A DNA stretch of 13,647 nt from Microcaldota archaeon (GTDB taxonomy: Archaea > Micrarchaeota > Micrarchaeia > Micrarchaeales > CABMGC01): the NCBI GenBank assembly GCA_021851985.1, contig JAJZOS010000012.1, forward strand, positions 1 to 13,647. The letters are read 5' to 3'. The translations under genes and the position numbers were made by a program. The stretch's first letter is position 1, and each line of letters opens with the position of its first letter. The notes below the pieces were generated by a model. That model saw only the letters and a program-made list of their open reading frames with translations. It was not told the DNA's origin and did not search any database. Positions 1-6,643 of the stretch are shown here, one piece after another.

Positions 1-33
1 GTGATTGTCCGCTGGCCATTACCATCCCTTTTC

Positions 34-678
34 TTAGCTTGCATTTGCCGTGATGGCTGTGTTAATTGCAACAGACGATACTGAAGCTGTCGCAAAAACA
101 ACCGCAAGCACCAATATTCCGAATATAGCAGTTCCAACTATCCAAACCACAAACGCATCCACTTTCGATATTCTATGCTGGTTGGAGAGCCCAGAAATCA
201 GCACCCAAATGCTCCATATGCCTGCGACTATCAATGCCACTGTGCCAACAACAGGTATGGCATACAGCCACAACAGCCCGATGACTCCGAAGGTGGCGTA
301 TACTCCTGCAGTTACTGTGTTTGCGTAGGTTCCTGTAAATTTACCAAACAGCTTTCCAACCATGTGGTATACTCCTCCTTCAACCAGAATCGATAGAGGT
401 TCAAATATCCATATAATTGCTGCAGTATATATGGCAATTATTGCAGCAGCCCAAAAGCCTGCAAAAGTTTCCGGCACGCCTGCAGCTGAAACTATAGTCT
501 GGCCAAAAGTAAATACTACGGCGAAGGATATAACTATTGCAGCGACTGCTGGAATCACAGTAAATCTGTAATACATCTTGAATGCGTCTTTTAAAGTCAT
601 GATTTGCGCAGTTCCTGCGCCGGGGTGAAGCCATGCATCAAATCCTTTCTTAAGATTTTCAAGCAACATGATATCCAT
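34..678 (-). CDS. Yip1-like multi-span membrane protein (paralogue 1)
   Basis: A 214-residue protein with a short amphipathic N-terminus (LKKGFDAWLHPG) followed by about five hydrophobic segments, with conserved polar spots between them (YHMVGK, GLSNQH). This layout resembles the Yip1/YIF1 membrane-domain families, whose archaeal members have no established function; residence in the cytoplasmic membrane is inferred. It is clearly paralogous to the protein at 1481-2164: shared landmarks are LKKGxDAxxHP, MYYRFxVIP, HxVGK, FGxxxxLW and NQHxxS. The start at 678 is an ATG with an AT-rich TATA-like stretch (about 692-702 on the minus strand) some 20 bases upstream, suggesting a leaderless transcript. 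A second in-frame ATG three codons in aligns with the paralogue's ATG. The C-terminus is Ala/Thr/Ser-rich. Confidence 0.75.
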   Translation of the reverse strand: MDIMLLENLKKGFDAWLHPGAGTAQIMTLKDAFKMYYRFTVIPAVAAIVISFAVVFTFGQTIVSAAGVPETFAGFWAAAIIAIYTAAIIWIFEPLSILVEGGVYHMVGKLFGKFTGTYANTVTAGVYATFGVIGLLWLYAIPVVGTVALIVAGIWSIWVLISGLSNQHRISKVDAFVVWIVGTAIFGILVLAVVFATASVSSVAINTAITANAS

Positions 679-720
679 TCATTATTTTCTAAACAAGATT
701 ATAAAACCATAGCAGTAAAA

Positions 721-741
721 CCCACGAATTTCAATCGTGGG
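721..741 (+). repeat. Left-end hairpin of the IS605-type remnant
   Basis: CCCACGA and TCGTGGG form a perfect 7-bp stem with a 7-base loop, 53 bases before the tnpB start. Imperfect palindromes at subterminal positions are what TnpA recognises in this family; that role here is inferred from position. Confidence 0.6.
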
Positions 742-794
742 ATGAAAGCGAATGCAATAACAAAAGATGCATAAATATTAACAAAGTAATAACT

Positions 795-1287
795 ATGGTC
801 ATCGTGAAAACGGCATATAAATTCAGGACATATCTCACGAATCAGGGAAGACCATCTTCACAAACTCTCACACAATCTTGTCCATTCATACTCATCCATT
901 GCATACGAGGAACTCGGGATCGCAAACATGGTGAAAAACCGCCATCTTGCAAAGTCCATCAGCGAATCCTCATGGGGAAATTTCATCCAAATGCTGCAAT
1001 ACAAGGCTGAGAGTGCCGGTTGCGCGGCAGTCGGAGTTAATCCTCAAAACACGTCAAAGACGTGCAGTGGATGCGGAAATGTGCAGGATATCCCCCTTTC
1101 GGAAAGAATATTCAAATGCGAAAGATGCAGTCTGAAGATTGACAGGGACCTGAATGCATCAAAGAACATACTCAAAAGAGCTACCGAAGGACATTCGGGA
1201 AGTCACGCCTCTGGAGACAATGTAAGACCTTCGCACATGAAGGCAGATGTCGCTGAATCAGGAACTATACGTGGTGTTTCACGATGA
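795..1287 (+). pseudogene. tnpB: TnpB remnant, internal deletion plus frameshift
   Basis: The reading frame opening at ATG 795 gives MVIVKTAYKFRTYLTNQ, a typical TnpB N-terminus, then goes out of frame. From about 841 a different frame resumes with REDHLHKLSHNLV and YEELGIANM, the region that precedes and contains the RuvC-II glutamate. It continues to a zinc ribbon (CSGCG and CERC, four cysteines) and DRDLNASKNIL, the RuvC-III aspartate motif, stopping at 1287. Roughly 200-plus residues are missing, including the RuvC-I aspartate, so this cannot be an active RNA-guided nuclease. The distal frame has no ATG, GTG or TTG between its upstream stop at 805 and the ATG at 928, so any product would be a 119-residue C-terminal piece. 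TnpB proteins are usually about 370-420 residues. Confidence 0.85.
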
Positions 1288-1358
1288 CCAATCTAAAAAC
1301 ACCGCTGGAAGCCAACGACCTTCAGTCGTTGGAGGATGTCACGGTGGGAAAACGTTAT
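1230..1358 (+). ncRNA. Candidate omega-RNA (reRNA) scaffold at the tnpB 3' end
   Basis: In IS605-type elements the guide RNA of TnpB covers the 3' end of tnpB and the right end, with the guide read from flanking DNA. Two stem-loops sit in that position. The first pairs GGTGTTT (1273-1279) with AAACACC (1297-1303), extendable by one wobble and one G-C pair. The second is CCAACGAC/GTCGTTGG (1312-1332) with a five-base loop. The element then ends near 1342, so the guide would begin at about 1343 (GGTGGGAAAACGTTAT). The 5' limit is not visible and 1230 is nominal. With the local TnpB destroyed, it would need a TnpB encoded elsewhere. Confidence 0.4.
1312..1332 (+). repeat. Right-end hairpin of the IS605-type remnant
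   Basis: A perfect 8-bp stem with loop CTTCA, immediately followed by GGAGGATGTCAC (1331-1342). This is the expected right-end structure of an IS200/IS605 element and would also form the terminal stem-loop of an omega-RNA. Confidence 0.65.
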
Positions 1359-1444
1359 ACTGCCCAATCATAATGTTTTAGGATTCTTCTGTCATTCAGG
1401 ATTCAGGGAACGTTTGCACTAGCTTTTCATTAAAATATAAAAAA

Positions 1445-1465
1445 GCAGCAGCAAAAAGCTGCTGC
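1445..1465 (-). terminator. Hairpin plus T-tract terminator of the Yip1-like gene
   Basis: GCAGCAGC and GCTGCTGC form a perfect 8-bp stem around a five-base loop. On the minus strand it lies 15 bases after the stop of the gene at 1481 and is followed by TTTTTTATATTTT, the layout of an intrinsic terminator. Archaeal terminators are often T-tracts alone, so the hairpin is a notable addition. Confidence 0.6.
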
Positions 1466-1480
1466 AAAATCACGTTTAGC

Positions 1481-2164
1481 TTACACTGGAACTGCTCCTG
1501 CCGATGGGTATGCTCCGCTTGGTAATACTCCGCTGCCCAAAGGCAATGTTGCAGAGGTGCCTATCAAGTGGCCTATCACTGTATAAACCCATGCTAGTAT
1601 CCATGAGAATAGCAAGCCTGCTATGAGCAGCACTATTATTGTTGCTATTATCCATGGTGCGAGCGTATTGCTTGTCTTGTGCTGGTTTCCCAGTGCAACA
1701 ACTGCAACATAAACGCTTGCCAGCCCGAAAGCTGCCACTATCGCGCCGCCTATAATAGGTATAAACACCATCCAAAGCACGGCAACAGTCCCGAAGATTG
1801 AGAATACTACTGCAGTGAAGGTGTTTTCAAAGTCTCCTTTGAAGTCATTCATCACCTTTCCTACCAGGTGTAGTATTATTGACTCAATAAGCATTCCTAT
1901 AGGCAACACTATCCAGAACAGCACTATTGCGCCAACCACAAGAGCCGTGGTCGCAATTCCTGCCAATCCTGTATTTCCAAAGGAGCTCAGTCCCGAAGCC
2001 ACTAACGCTGTAACCAAGAAGCCCAAAACTATGAAGATTATCAGTGGTATTACAGAAAATCTATAATACATTCCCAACGCGTCTCCAAGTTTCATCTTCT
2101 TCGCAGTTCCCTTTACCGGATGCATAAATGCATCCAAACCTTTTTTCAAGGTATCCCAGACCAT
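1481..2164 (-). CDS. Yip1-like multi-span membrane protein (paralogue 2)
   Basis: About 227 residues with an amphipathic N-terminus (LKKGLDAFMHPVKG), five or six hydrophobic segments and a Pro/Gly/Ala/Ser-rich tail. It shares its pattern of landmarks with the protein at 34-678 (MYYRFSVIP, HLVGK, FGxxxxLW, NQHKTS), so the two are paralogues. Membrane location is seen; function is unknown. The ATG at 2164 is chosen because it aligns with the internal ATG of the paralogue. A GTG three codons upstream (2173) is possible, since TATA-like sequence (about 2194-2203, minus strand) would place transcription start near 2173. The gene is divergent from the membrane protein at 2321 and ends at a hairpin terminator. 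Confidence 0.75.
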   Translation of the reverse strand: MVWDTLKKGLDAFMHPVKGTAKKMKLGDALGMYYRFSVIPLIIFIVLGFLVTALVASGLSSFGNTGLAGIATTALVVGAIVLFWIVLPIGMLIESIILHLVGKVMNDFKGDFENTFTAVVFSIFGTVAVLWMVFIPIIGGAIVAAFGLASVYVAVVALGNQHKTSNTLAPWIIATIIVLLIAGLLFSWILAWVYTVIGHLIGTSATLPLGSGVLPSGAYPSAGAVPV

Positions 2165-2290
2165 CCTTATCACGTTATATTATCCTCAGGATAAGCTTTT
2201 AAATCAAACTTAAATACCAAAAATATGGAAATATGCATAATTTACTCCTCAGGCGCCCGGTTGCACAAATGTGCAAATATCTGTATCACC

Positions 2291-2298
2291 TTTAAATA
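2291..2298 (+). promoter_or_regulatory. TATA box of the membrane protein gene
   Basis: TTTAAATA lies 23-30 bases before the ATG at 2321. This archaeal TATA spacing implies a leaderless mRNA and decides the start: a longer frame opening at 2225 would begin upstream of its own promoter. Confidence 0.65.
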
Positions 2299-2320
2299 TT
2301 TTGGCAGCAAATATGTCACC

Positions 2321-3154
2321 ATGAACCAGGCAGCGATCATCTCCAGATCTATAAATGCAATAAAAGAGCATCCCAAATTCCTTCTACCCTATCTTGGCCT
2401 CATAGTAGCTTCAGTGTTTATAGGCATATTTGTGGCAGTAGCTGTAATCATATATCTGTCTACATCTGCCTCCTCATCAACCGTATCCATGCACATTCTC
2501 TCCGTAATAATAACGCTGTTACCTCTCTTTATTCTTGCTGCGGCCTTTATCTTCCTGGTTTATGTATACCTAAACGGAGTTTATATCTCGATGGCTTCTT
2601 TATATGTGGCCAATGGCAATCCTTCAATAACCAAGGCATTGTCTGCTTCAGCAGCAAGGTTCAAGGACCTGCTAATCTTGGAAATAATAGTGTCTTTTGC
2701 ATACCTGCTATCGGCCATTGTAATACTCTATCCCGTAATCGGCCCTGCCCAGTCCCTAATTTCAGCAATACAGTCCGGTGCAGGGCATATAATGGCGCAT
2801 CTCCTTGAATTTGTTTCATATTCCTTCATGTTCGGTATAATATACATTGCAGTTGCAATCGTTCTTTCAATCCTTTTCTTTGTAGCTCCGCCTATGGTGG
2901 TGCTTGGCAAAAAAGGACCAATTGATGCATTAAGGGAAAGCATAAATATAGGCAAAAATAACTGCATGTATATCTTCATACTACTGCTGTTAAGCTTTCT
3001 TATCATCCTCGCAGTCGACCTTATCATAGCGGTATTCAGCATCATACCGCTGCTCGGCACAATAATAAATTTGATATTGAGCATATTTATTGGCGTATTT
3101 TCAATGCTCATAGCGCCTATTTATTATCTTTCATTAATGAAGAAACTGAAGTAA
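2321..3154 (+). CDS. Polytopic membrane protein of unknown function
   Basis: A 277-residue protein with a short cytosolic-looking N-terminus (MNQAAIISRSINAIKEHPKF) followed by about six transmembrane stretches, roughly residues 20-46, 58-85, 115-140, 165-192, 212-240 and 244-272. The segment PPMVVLGKKGPIDALRESINIGKNN before the last helices resembles the loop seen in archaeal and bacterial multi-span proteins of the DUF7847 or glycerophosphodiester-phosphodiesterase membrane-domain type; that link is tentative and no catalytic residues are visible. The ATG at 2321 is set by a TATA box 23-30 bases upstream. The splicing endonuclease begins 28 bases after its stop on the same strand, so the two are probably cotranscribed. 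Confidence 0.75.
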   Translation: MNQAAIISRSINAIKEHPKFLLPYLGLIVASVFIGIFVAVAVIIYLSTSASSSTVSMHILSVIITLLPLFILAAAFIFLVYVYLNGVYISMASLYVANGNPSITKALSASAARFKDLLILEIIVSFAYLLSAIVILYPVIGPAQSLISAIQSGAGHIMAHLLEFVSYSFMFGIIYIAVAIVLSILFFVAPPMVVLGKKGPIDALRESINIGKNNCMYIFILLLLSFLIILAVDLIIAVFSIIPLLGTIINLILSIFIGVFSMLIAPIYYLSLMKKLK

Positions 3155-3181
3155 GGGCTTTTTGTCAAAACAGTTGAAAAA

Positions 3182-4333
3182 ATGATACAAATAAGGTATT
3201 CTAAAAACAAGTTTTTTGTTGAAGATCAGTCAAGCATTGACATACTTCGCAAAGGGAGCTTCGGGAATCTTGCGGCGCATGTGCTTGTCCTTCATCCCGA
3301 GGAGGTGCTTTACCTGATGGACGTGAGGAATGCGGAATGCGTTTCCGCGGGAGCGCCTATCTCTTTCAACGGCATTGCATCAAGGTTCTGGAAATCGAAG
3401 AAGTTCACTGCCAGGTACTTTACATACAAGGATTGGAGGGATAGGGGCTTAATGATTAAAAGGCCGTTCAAGTTTCGCTGCGAGGAAAGCGCACCGTCCA
3501 AGGAGTATCCAAGATCTTCAATAAAACTGCCAAAATTGAAAATGAACGGAACATTTTTCAAGTCGGATCTCATAACCGTGGTAAGCGAAAGGGAAGCAGG
3601 AAAGAAAATCTATGAGGATCTTTGGTTTGGCCAATACGGTTCATACAAGGCTCCGGACAGGGGCCAGCTGAACAAGCTTGACATTTACGAAACGATATTC
3701 CTTGTGTCGGACGGCATACTTCATCTTGGCAACATAACATTGGAGGACCTGATAAAAGTTGCGACATCCAGGAGAAGGGATTTCGGCAGGCTTTATTCGG
3801 TATACAAGGACTGGAGGGAAAAAGATTATGTAATAAAGACCGGATTTAAGTTCGGAACCCATTTCAGGGTGTACTTTCCAGGCGCGACTCCAACAAAGAG
3901 GAACAATGCTTCATGGGTGCACTCAAAGCACGTAATACATGTATTCCCAAAAGAGTCAAAGATGCTGATATCTGAGTGGGCAAGGGCAATACGCGTTGCG
4001 CATTCGGTAAGGAAAACATTCATACTCGCCGTTCCTGGCAAGCCTTCAAGGCACGATGTTGAGATAGATTATGTGCTTTACCATAGAAAAGGGGGGGAGG
4101 CCGAAAGCCCTGAAAATTCAAAGCCCAGATATGCAATGCTTTCCTTCAGCGAAGATGAGCACATAGGGGGCAGCGAGTTTGCGGCTGCGGTAAATTCGGC
4201 CAGGAAGATGAAGCTTGAACCTATAATAGCGATAGCCGACCGTGAAACCTCAGTCACTTATTACAAGATACGGCAAATAAAGCTGGCTGGAAGCGACAAT
4301 GACTATTACGAGATAGATTGGTTCCAGCCCTGA
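3182..4333 (+). CDS. endA: tRNA-splicing endonuclease, three-unit (epsilon-2) type
   Basis: This enzyme cuts introns from precursor tRNAs at bulge-helix-bulge sites. The 383 residues are about twice the usual archaeal EndA. The first about 105 residues repeat the EndA N-terminal fold (ending FTYKDWRDRGLMIKRPFKF). A complete catalytic unit follows (about 125-295, with VYKDWREKDYVIKTGFKFG), then a C-terminal-like unit (about 315-383, ending YYEIDWFQP). This alphaN-alpha-betaC order matches the endonuclease described from ARMAN archaea, which dimerises and accepts non-canonical intron positions. The predicted catalytic triad is present once: Tyr231 (HFRVYFPG), His247 (WVHSKH) and Lys278 (SVRKTF). 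Start ATG 3182 begins just where the fold begins; it likely shares a transcript with the membrane protein upstream. The family assignment is firm; broad specificity is inferred. Confidence 0.92.
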   Translation: MIQIRYSKNKFFVEDQSSIDILRKGSFGNLAAHVLVLHPEEVLYLMDVRNAECVSAGAPISFNGIASRFWKSKKFTARYFTYKDWRDRGLMIKRPFKFRCEESAPSKEYPRSSIKLPKLKMNGTFFKSDLITVVSEREAGKKIYEDLWFGQYGSYKAPDRGQLNKLDIYETIFLVSDGILHLGNITLEDLIKVATSRRRDFGRLYSVYKDWREKDYVIKTGFKFGTHFRVYFPGATPTKRNNASWVHSKHVIHVFPKESKMLISEWARAIRVAHSVRKTFILAVPGKPSRHDVEIDYVLYHRKGGEAESPENSKPRYAMLSFSEDEHIGGSEFAAAVNSARKMKLEPIIAIADRETSVTYYKIRQIKLAGSDNDYYEIDWFQP

Positions 4334-4356
4334 AGCTGACCAAAATGCAATAAAAA

Positions 4357-4373
4357 GCGCCGCATTGCGGCGC
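4357..4373 (-). terminator. GC hairpin plus T-tract terminator of the glycine-zipper gene
   Basis: GCGCCGC and GCGGCGC form a perfect 7-bp GC-only stem around a three-base loop. On the minus strand it starts 8 bases after the stop at 4382 and is followed by TTTTTA. The design is the same as at 1445-1465. The plus-strand side lacks a T-tract, so it fits the minus-strand gene better than endA. Confidence 0.6.
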
Positions 4374-4381
4374 AAAATACT

Positions 4382-4642
4382 TTAGTTTCCTTCAAGCTGC
4401 ACTACTTTAACTACAATAAAGTTGTAAAGAAGTGCGAGTATCAGTCCGCCTATGAATCCTCCTATCAATCCACCTATTATGCCGAAAACCAGGCCCAATA
4501 CTCCTATACCTGCTCCCAGAAGACCGCCTGCAATGATTCCCACAACAAGAGCTATTATCCCGTCTAATATTCCTCCTATAGCTCCCAACACTGCAAACAC
4601 TTTTCCTGTAGCCACATAATCCAGACTTTTCAAAACTACCAT
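4382..4642 (-). CDS. Small glycine-zipper membrane protein
   Basis: An 86-residue hydrophobic protein that I do not recognise by name. After a short polar head (MVVLKSLDYVATGK) it is almost wholly Gly, Ile, Leu, Val and Ala, with repeated GxxxG-type spacing (IIAGGLLGAGIGVLG, GIIGGLIGGFIGG), and it ends in a charged tail (VVKVVQLEGN). Two or three tightly packed membrane helices are likely. The start is ATG 4642; an in-frame GTG at 4651 is possible, because the TATA-like TTTAAAGA near 4670-4677 (minus strand) would put transcription start at about 4651. It is monocistronic, with its own hairpin terminator. Confidence 0.65.
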   Translation of the reverse strand: MVVLKSLDYVATGKVFAVLGAIGGILDGIIALVVGIIAGGLLGAGIGVLGLVFGIIGGLIGGFIGGLILALLYNFIVVKVVQLEGN

Positions 4643-4737
4643 TTTATCCACGGAATTATATCATCGTTTATCTTTAAAAACCCGATGGTGATCGGAGAAA
4701 TCTTTGGACTTCCTGGAGGCTGGATGTTGCAAAGCAA

Positions 4738-5658
4738 TCAGATACGCGTTTGCATCAGTGATTTAACCATGGCGCTATTCGGAAATGCAGTCGTTGCGCC
4801 AAGCTCTGTTACAGATATTGCAGCAGCCGCGTTTGCAAATTTGAGCGCATAATTTATATCCTTCCCATTTGACATGGCAAAAGCGAAGGCACCCACAAAA
4901 CAGTCTCCAGCTCCAGTCGTGTCAACCGCTTTTACCTTATGTGCCTTCAGTCTTATATTTCCGAAAGGACCTACGGCTAAAAGTCCGTCAGCACCAAGCG
5001 TAGCTATAACGACCTGATTCTTGGATCTAAGCTGGTTTGCCGCATCCAGAATCTTTTCAGTCTCATGGTTCATGAATGTTACTCCGCCAAAATGCATAAG
5101 CTCAAACTCATTGAAAATGAGATAATCCGCCATATCAAGGAGGGCCGAGCTGCATTCCACCCTAGGTGCGCAGTTCAATATAGTGGTACACCTTGCCTGT
5201 TTTGCCTTTTTGAAGAATTTAATCACCGCTGAATGGGTCACCGACAACTGTGATACGGCTATGTCGCCATTATGCAGGCGCACTCTCTTTATGTCTAAAT
5301 CCTTTATGTCATTGTTGCTTCCCCGTACAGATATTATTGTATTCCTTCCGGTAGGCTCCACCATTATTATTCCGGTTCCTGTATGCATCATGCTCCTGCG
5401 CAGCTCCACAAGTTTTACTCCCTCTTTTTTGAGCAATCCTACAAGTTCATTCCGGAAGTAATCGTTTCCCATTTTGCAGTAAAGTTCTACGTCCCCGCCA
5501 AGCCTGCTTGCCGCTATTGCCTGATTGGAGCCCTTGCCGCCCGGAGTCATAAGCATTCTTCTTCCAACAACCTGTTCCCCTGGTCCGGGCACCCTGTCAA
5601 TCTCCACTACCGCAGTCATGCTTGCAGAACCCAAGACCTTTATTTTGCCTTTTTGCAT
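4738..5658 (-). CDS. PfkB-family sugar or nucleoside kinase, ribokinase-like
   Basis: A 306-residue cytosolic kinase expected to transfer phosphate from ATP to a sugar or nucleoside hydroxyl. Both PfkB signatures are visible: PGGKGSNQA (residues 39-47) and DTTGAGDCFVGAF (246-258) with catalytic base Asp252; NEFE (183-186) lies in the nucleotide/Mg region. The overall pattern is closest to ribokinase. However, residues that contact ribose in E. coli RbsK appear changed: Asn14 to Ser13, Asp16 to Thr15, and Glu143 to Ser139. Ribose may therefore not be the substrate, and no rbsK symbol is given. Start ATG 5658 has TTTTATAT (5680-5687, minus strand) 22-29 bases upstream; a longer frame to 5733 precedes that promoter and is rejected. 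Confidence 0.85.
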   Translation of the reverse strand: MQKGKIKVLGSASMTAVVEIDRVPGPGEQVVGRRMLMTPGGKGSNQAIAASRLGGDVELYCKMGNDYFRNELVGLLKKEGVKLVELRRSMMHTGTGIIMVEPTGRNTIISVRGSNNDIKDLDIKRVRLHNGDIAVSQLSVTHSAVIKFFKKAKQARCTTILNCAPRVECSSALLDMADYLIFNEFELMHFGGVTFMNHETEKILDAANQLRSKNQVVIATLGADGLLAVGPFGNIRLKAHKVKAVDTTGAGDCFVGAFAFAMSNGKDINYALKFANAAAAISVTELGATTAFPNSAMVKSLMQTRI

Positions 5659-5679
5659 ATTTGATTTTCGATAGCAACA

Positions 5680-5687
5680 TATAAAAT
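5680..5687 (-). promoter_or_regulatory. TATA box of the PfkB kinase gene
   Basis: TTTTATAT on the minus strand lies 22-29 bases before ATG 5658, consistent with a leaderless transcript and supporting that start. Confidence 0.5.
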
Positions 5688-5763
5688 GCAGTATAATCGA
5701 GTGCCCAGCACCACTAAAAAGCTTAATAAACATTCATTGAGCAGTATTTTCGAGGCGAATGTT

Positions 5764-6042
5764 ATGAAACTCTCGGAAATATACCGCATGGATATATACA
5801 GCGATGCTGGTCAATATCTTGGAGAAGTCCAGGATGTTATAATAGACCTGGAACGCGGAGAAGTAAGCAGGCTACTCATGGTTCCCTGGAAGAATGCAAA
5901 GGGAGATGCAAAGGTAGTCCTGAAGAACAAGTCTATACTGTACAAGAGCGTGAAGAATGTAAGCGATGTTGTTCTTGTATCTACTCCGTCAGTGTCGCTC
6001 CAAGACGCAAAGAAGGAAGAAGTGGACGACCTTACAAGGTAA
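5764..6042 (+). CDS. Small PRC-barrel domain protein
   Basis: A 92-residue single-domain protein. MKLSEIYRMDIYSDAGQYLGEVQDVIIDLERGEVSRLLM is the standard PRC-barrel opening (a beta strand with D and G turns, then GEVQDVIID), and a short charged tail follows (QDAKKEEVDDLTR). Stand-alone archaeal PRC-barrel proteins of this size include the CdpB family that works with FtsZ/SepF in division; that role is possible here but is inference. The start at 5764 is where the domain begins. GAGGCG lies 6 bases upstream as a partial Shine-Dalgarno, and CTTAATAAA (5722-5730) is a plausible TATA element; the earlier frame start at 5686 adds unrelated sequence. Its stop codon directly abuts that of the convergent dcd gene. 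Confidence 0.8.
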   Translation: MKLSEIYRMDIYSDAGQYLGEVQDVIIDLERGEVSRLLMVPWKNAKGDAKVVLKNKSILYKSVKNVSDVVLVSTPSVSLQDAKKEEVDDLTR

Positions 6043-6579
6043 TCAAAGCTTCTTTGGAAGGAAGATGCCCTTCTGGTTAAGATAAGTGCCATTATACGGT
6101 TTTCTGACCTTATTAAGAGTAGTAGCAAATATCACGTGCGCAAACCTTACCTTATGCCTCAATAAAATTGGAAACCTGCTGCCGTTAAACACCTCGAGCG
6201 TAACGGTTCCCGCAAAACCTGCATCTATTATTGTTGGCGGCATGATCAGACCGTGCCTTGCCCATGTACTGCGCAACTCAACGAATCCAATGAGATTGTC
6301 TGGCAGTGCAACGCTCTCAATTGTAGAAAGTAGTACCTGAGTAAGAGGTTTTACAATTATATTCTTCTGTCCTTTTTCAATGACATACTCATCGTGAAGC
6401 GACTTCATATTGGAAGGGTCTACTATGAAATCCGCGCCTAGTTTCTCGTTGTGCCTTGCAACTTGATCCGAGAGCCGCAAGTCAAGACCGTTCTCCCTTA
6501 TTATATCCTTGCCGAATGGCTTTATTCCCAACCTCCCTTCGTTCAGGAGGCTTTCAAGATCAAAATCTGAAAGTATCAT
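6043..6579 (-). CDS. dcd: dCTP deaminase (possibly bifunctional dCTP deaminase/dUTPase)
   Basis: The enzyme deaminates dCTP to dUTP for thymidylate synthesis; some archaeal members also hydrolyse dUTP to dUMP. The 178-residue sequence has the trimeric dUTPase-fold hallmarks: ENGLDLRLSDQV (29-40), RSTWARHGL (103-111), DAGFAGTVTLEVFN (119-132) with the expected catalytic Glu129, and a C-terminal phosphate-binding tail (YNGTYLNQKG). Length is slightly below the usual about 190-200. Sequence alone does not say whether it also has dUTPase activity. A TATA-like run (about 6608-6620, minus strand) precedes it, so it may have its own promoter in addition to readthrough from the gene at 7606. Thymidylate kinase nearby (9397-9984) acts later in the same pathway. 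Confidence 0.88.
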   Translation of the reverse strand: MILSDFDLESLLNEGRLGIKPFGKDIIRENGLDLRLSDQVARHNEKLGADFIVDPSNMKSLHDEYVIEKGQKNIIVKPLTQVLLSTIESVALPDNLIGFVELRSTWARHGLIMPPTIIDAGFAGTVTLEVFNGSRFPILLRHKVRFAHVIFATTLNKVRKPYNGTYLNQKGIFLPKKL

Positions 6580-6643
6580 TTAATCCAGACAATTTACTAA
6601 TTCAGCAAAATATAATATACTGCCTGTAAATGTTGATTGGATT

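Larger units (their letters stand above)
715..1342 (+). mobile_element. Decayed IS200/IS605-family element (tnpB-only, internally deleted)
   Basis: The segment has a left hairpin (721-741, 7-bp stem), the first about 17 codons of a TnpB, the last about 145 codons of a TnpB, and a right hairpin (1312-1332, 8-bp stem) followed by GGAGGATGTCAC, an ending typical of IS605-type right ends. No TnpA (Y1 transposase) is present, so it could move only in trans. The large internal deletion with both ends retained makes it resemble the small non-autonomous derivatives of this family (PATE-like). The exact left boundary is not visible. It lies between two paralogous Yip1-like genes without breaking either. 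Confidence 0.7.

Noticed and set aside
721..741. Riboswitch or terminator for the Yip1-like gene at 34-678
   Set aside because: It lies upstream of that gene's start and is better explained as the left-end hairpin of the IS605 remnant.
1380..1403. Short direct repeat AGGATTC separated by ten bases
   Set aside because: A seven-base repeat in AT-rich intergenic DNA is expected by chance; no associated feature.
2225..2320. N-terminal extension of the membrane protein from ATG 2225
   Set aside because: The extension is Cys-rich and unlike the rest, and the TATA box at 2291 lies inside it, so transcription should start after it.
2728..3111. Minus-strand 127-codon open frame within the membrane protein
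   Set aside because: A shadow of the plus-strand gene: Met/Ile/Ser-rich composition and no promoter or motif.
5659..5733. N-terminal extension of the PfkB kinase
   Set aside because: It precedes the TATA-like box and adds residues before the conserved kinase start.
5811..6128. Minus-strand 105-codon open frame across the PRC-barrel/dcd junction
   Set aside because: Low-complexity Ser/Thr/Leu/Arg composition and full overlap with two well-supported genes.
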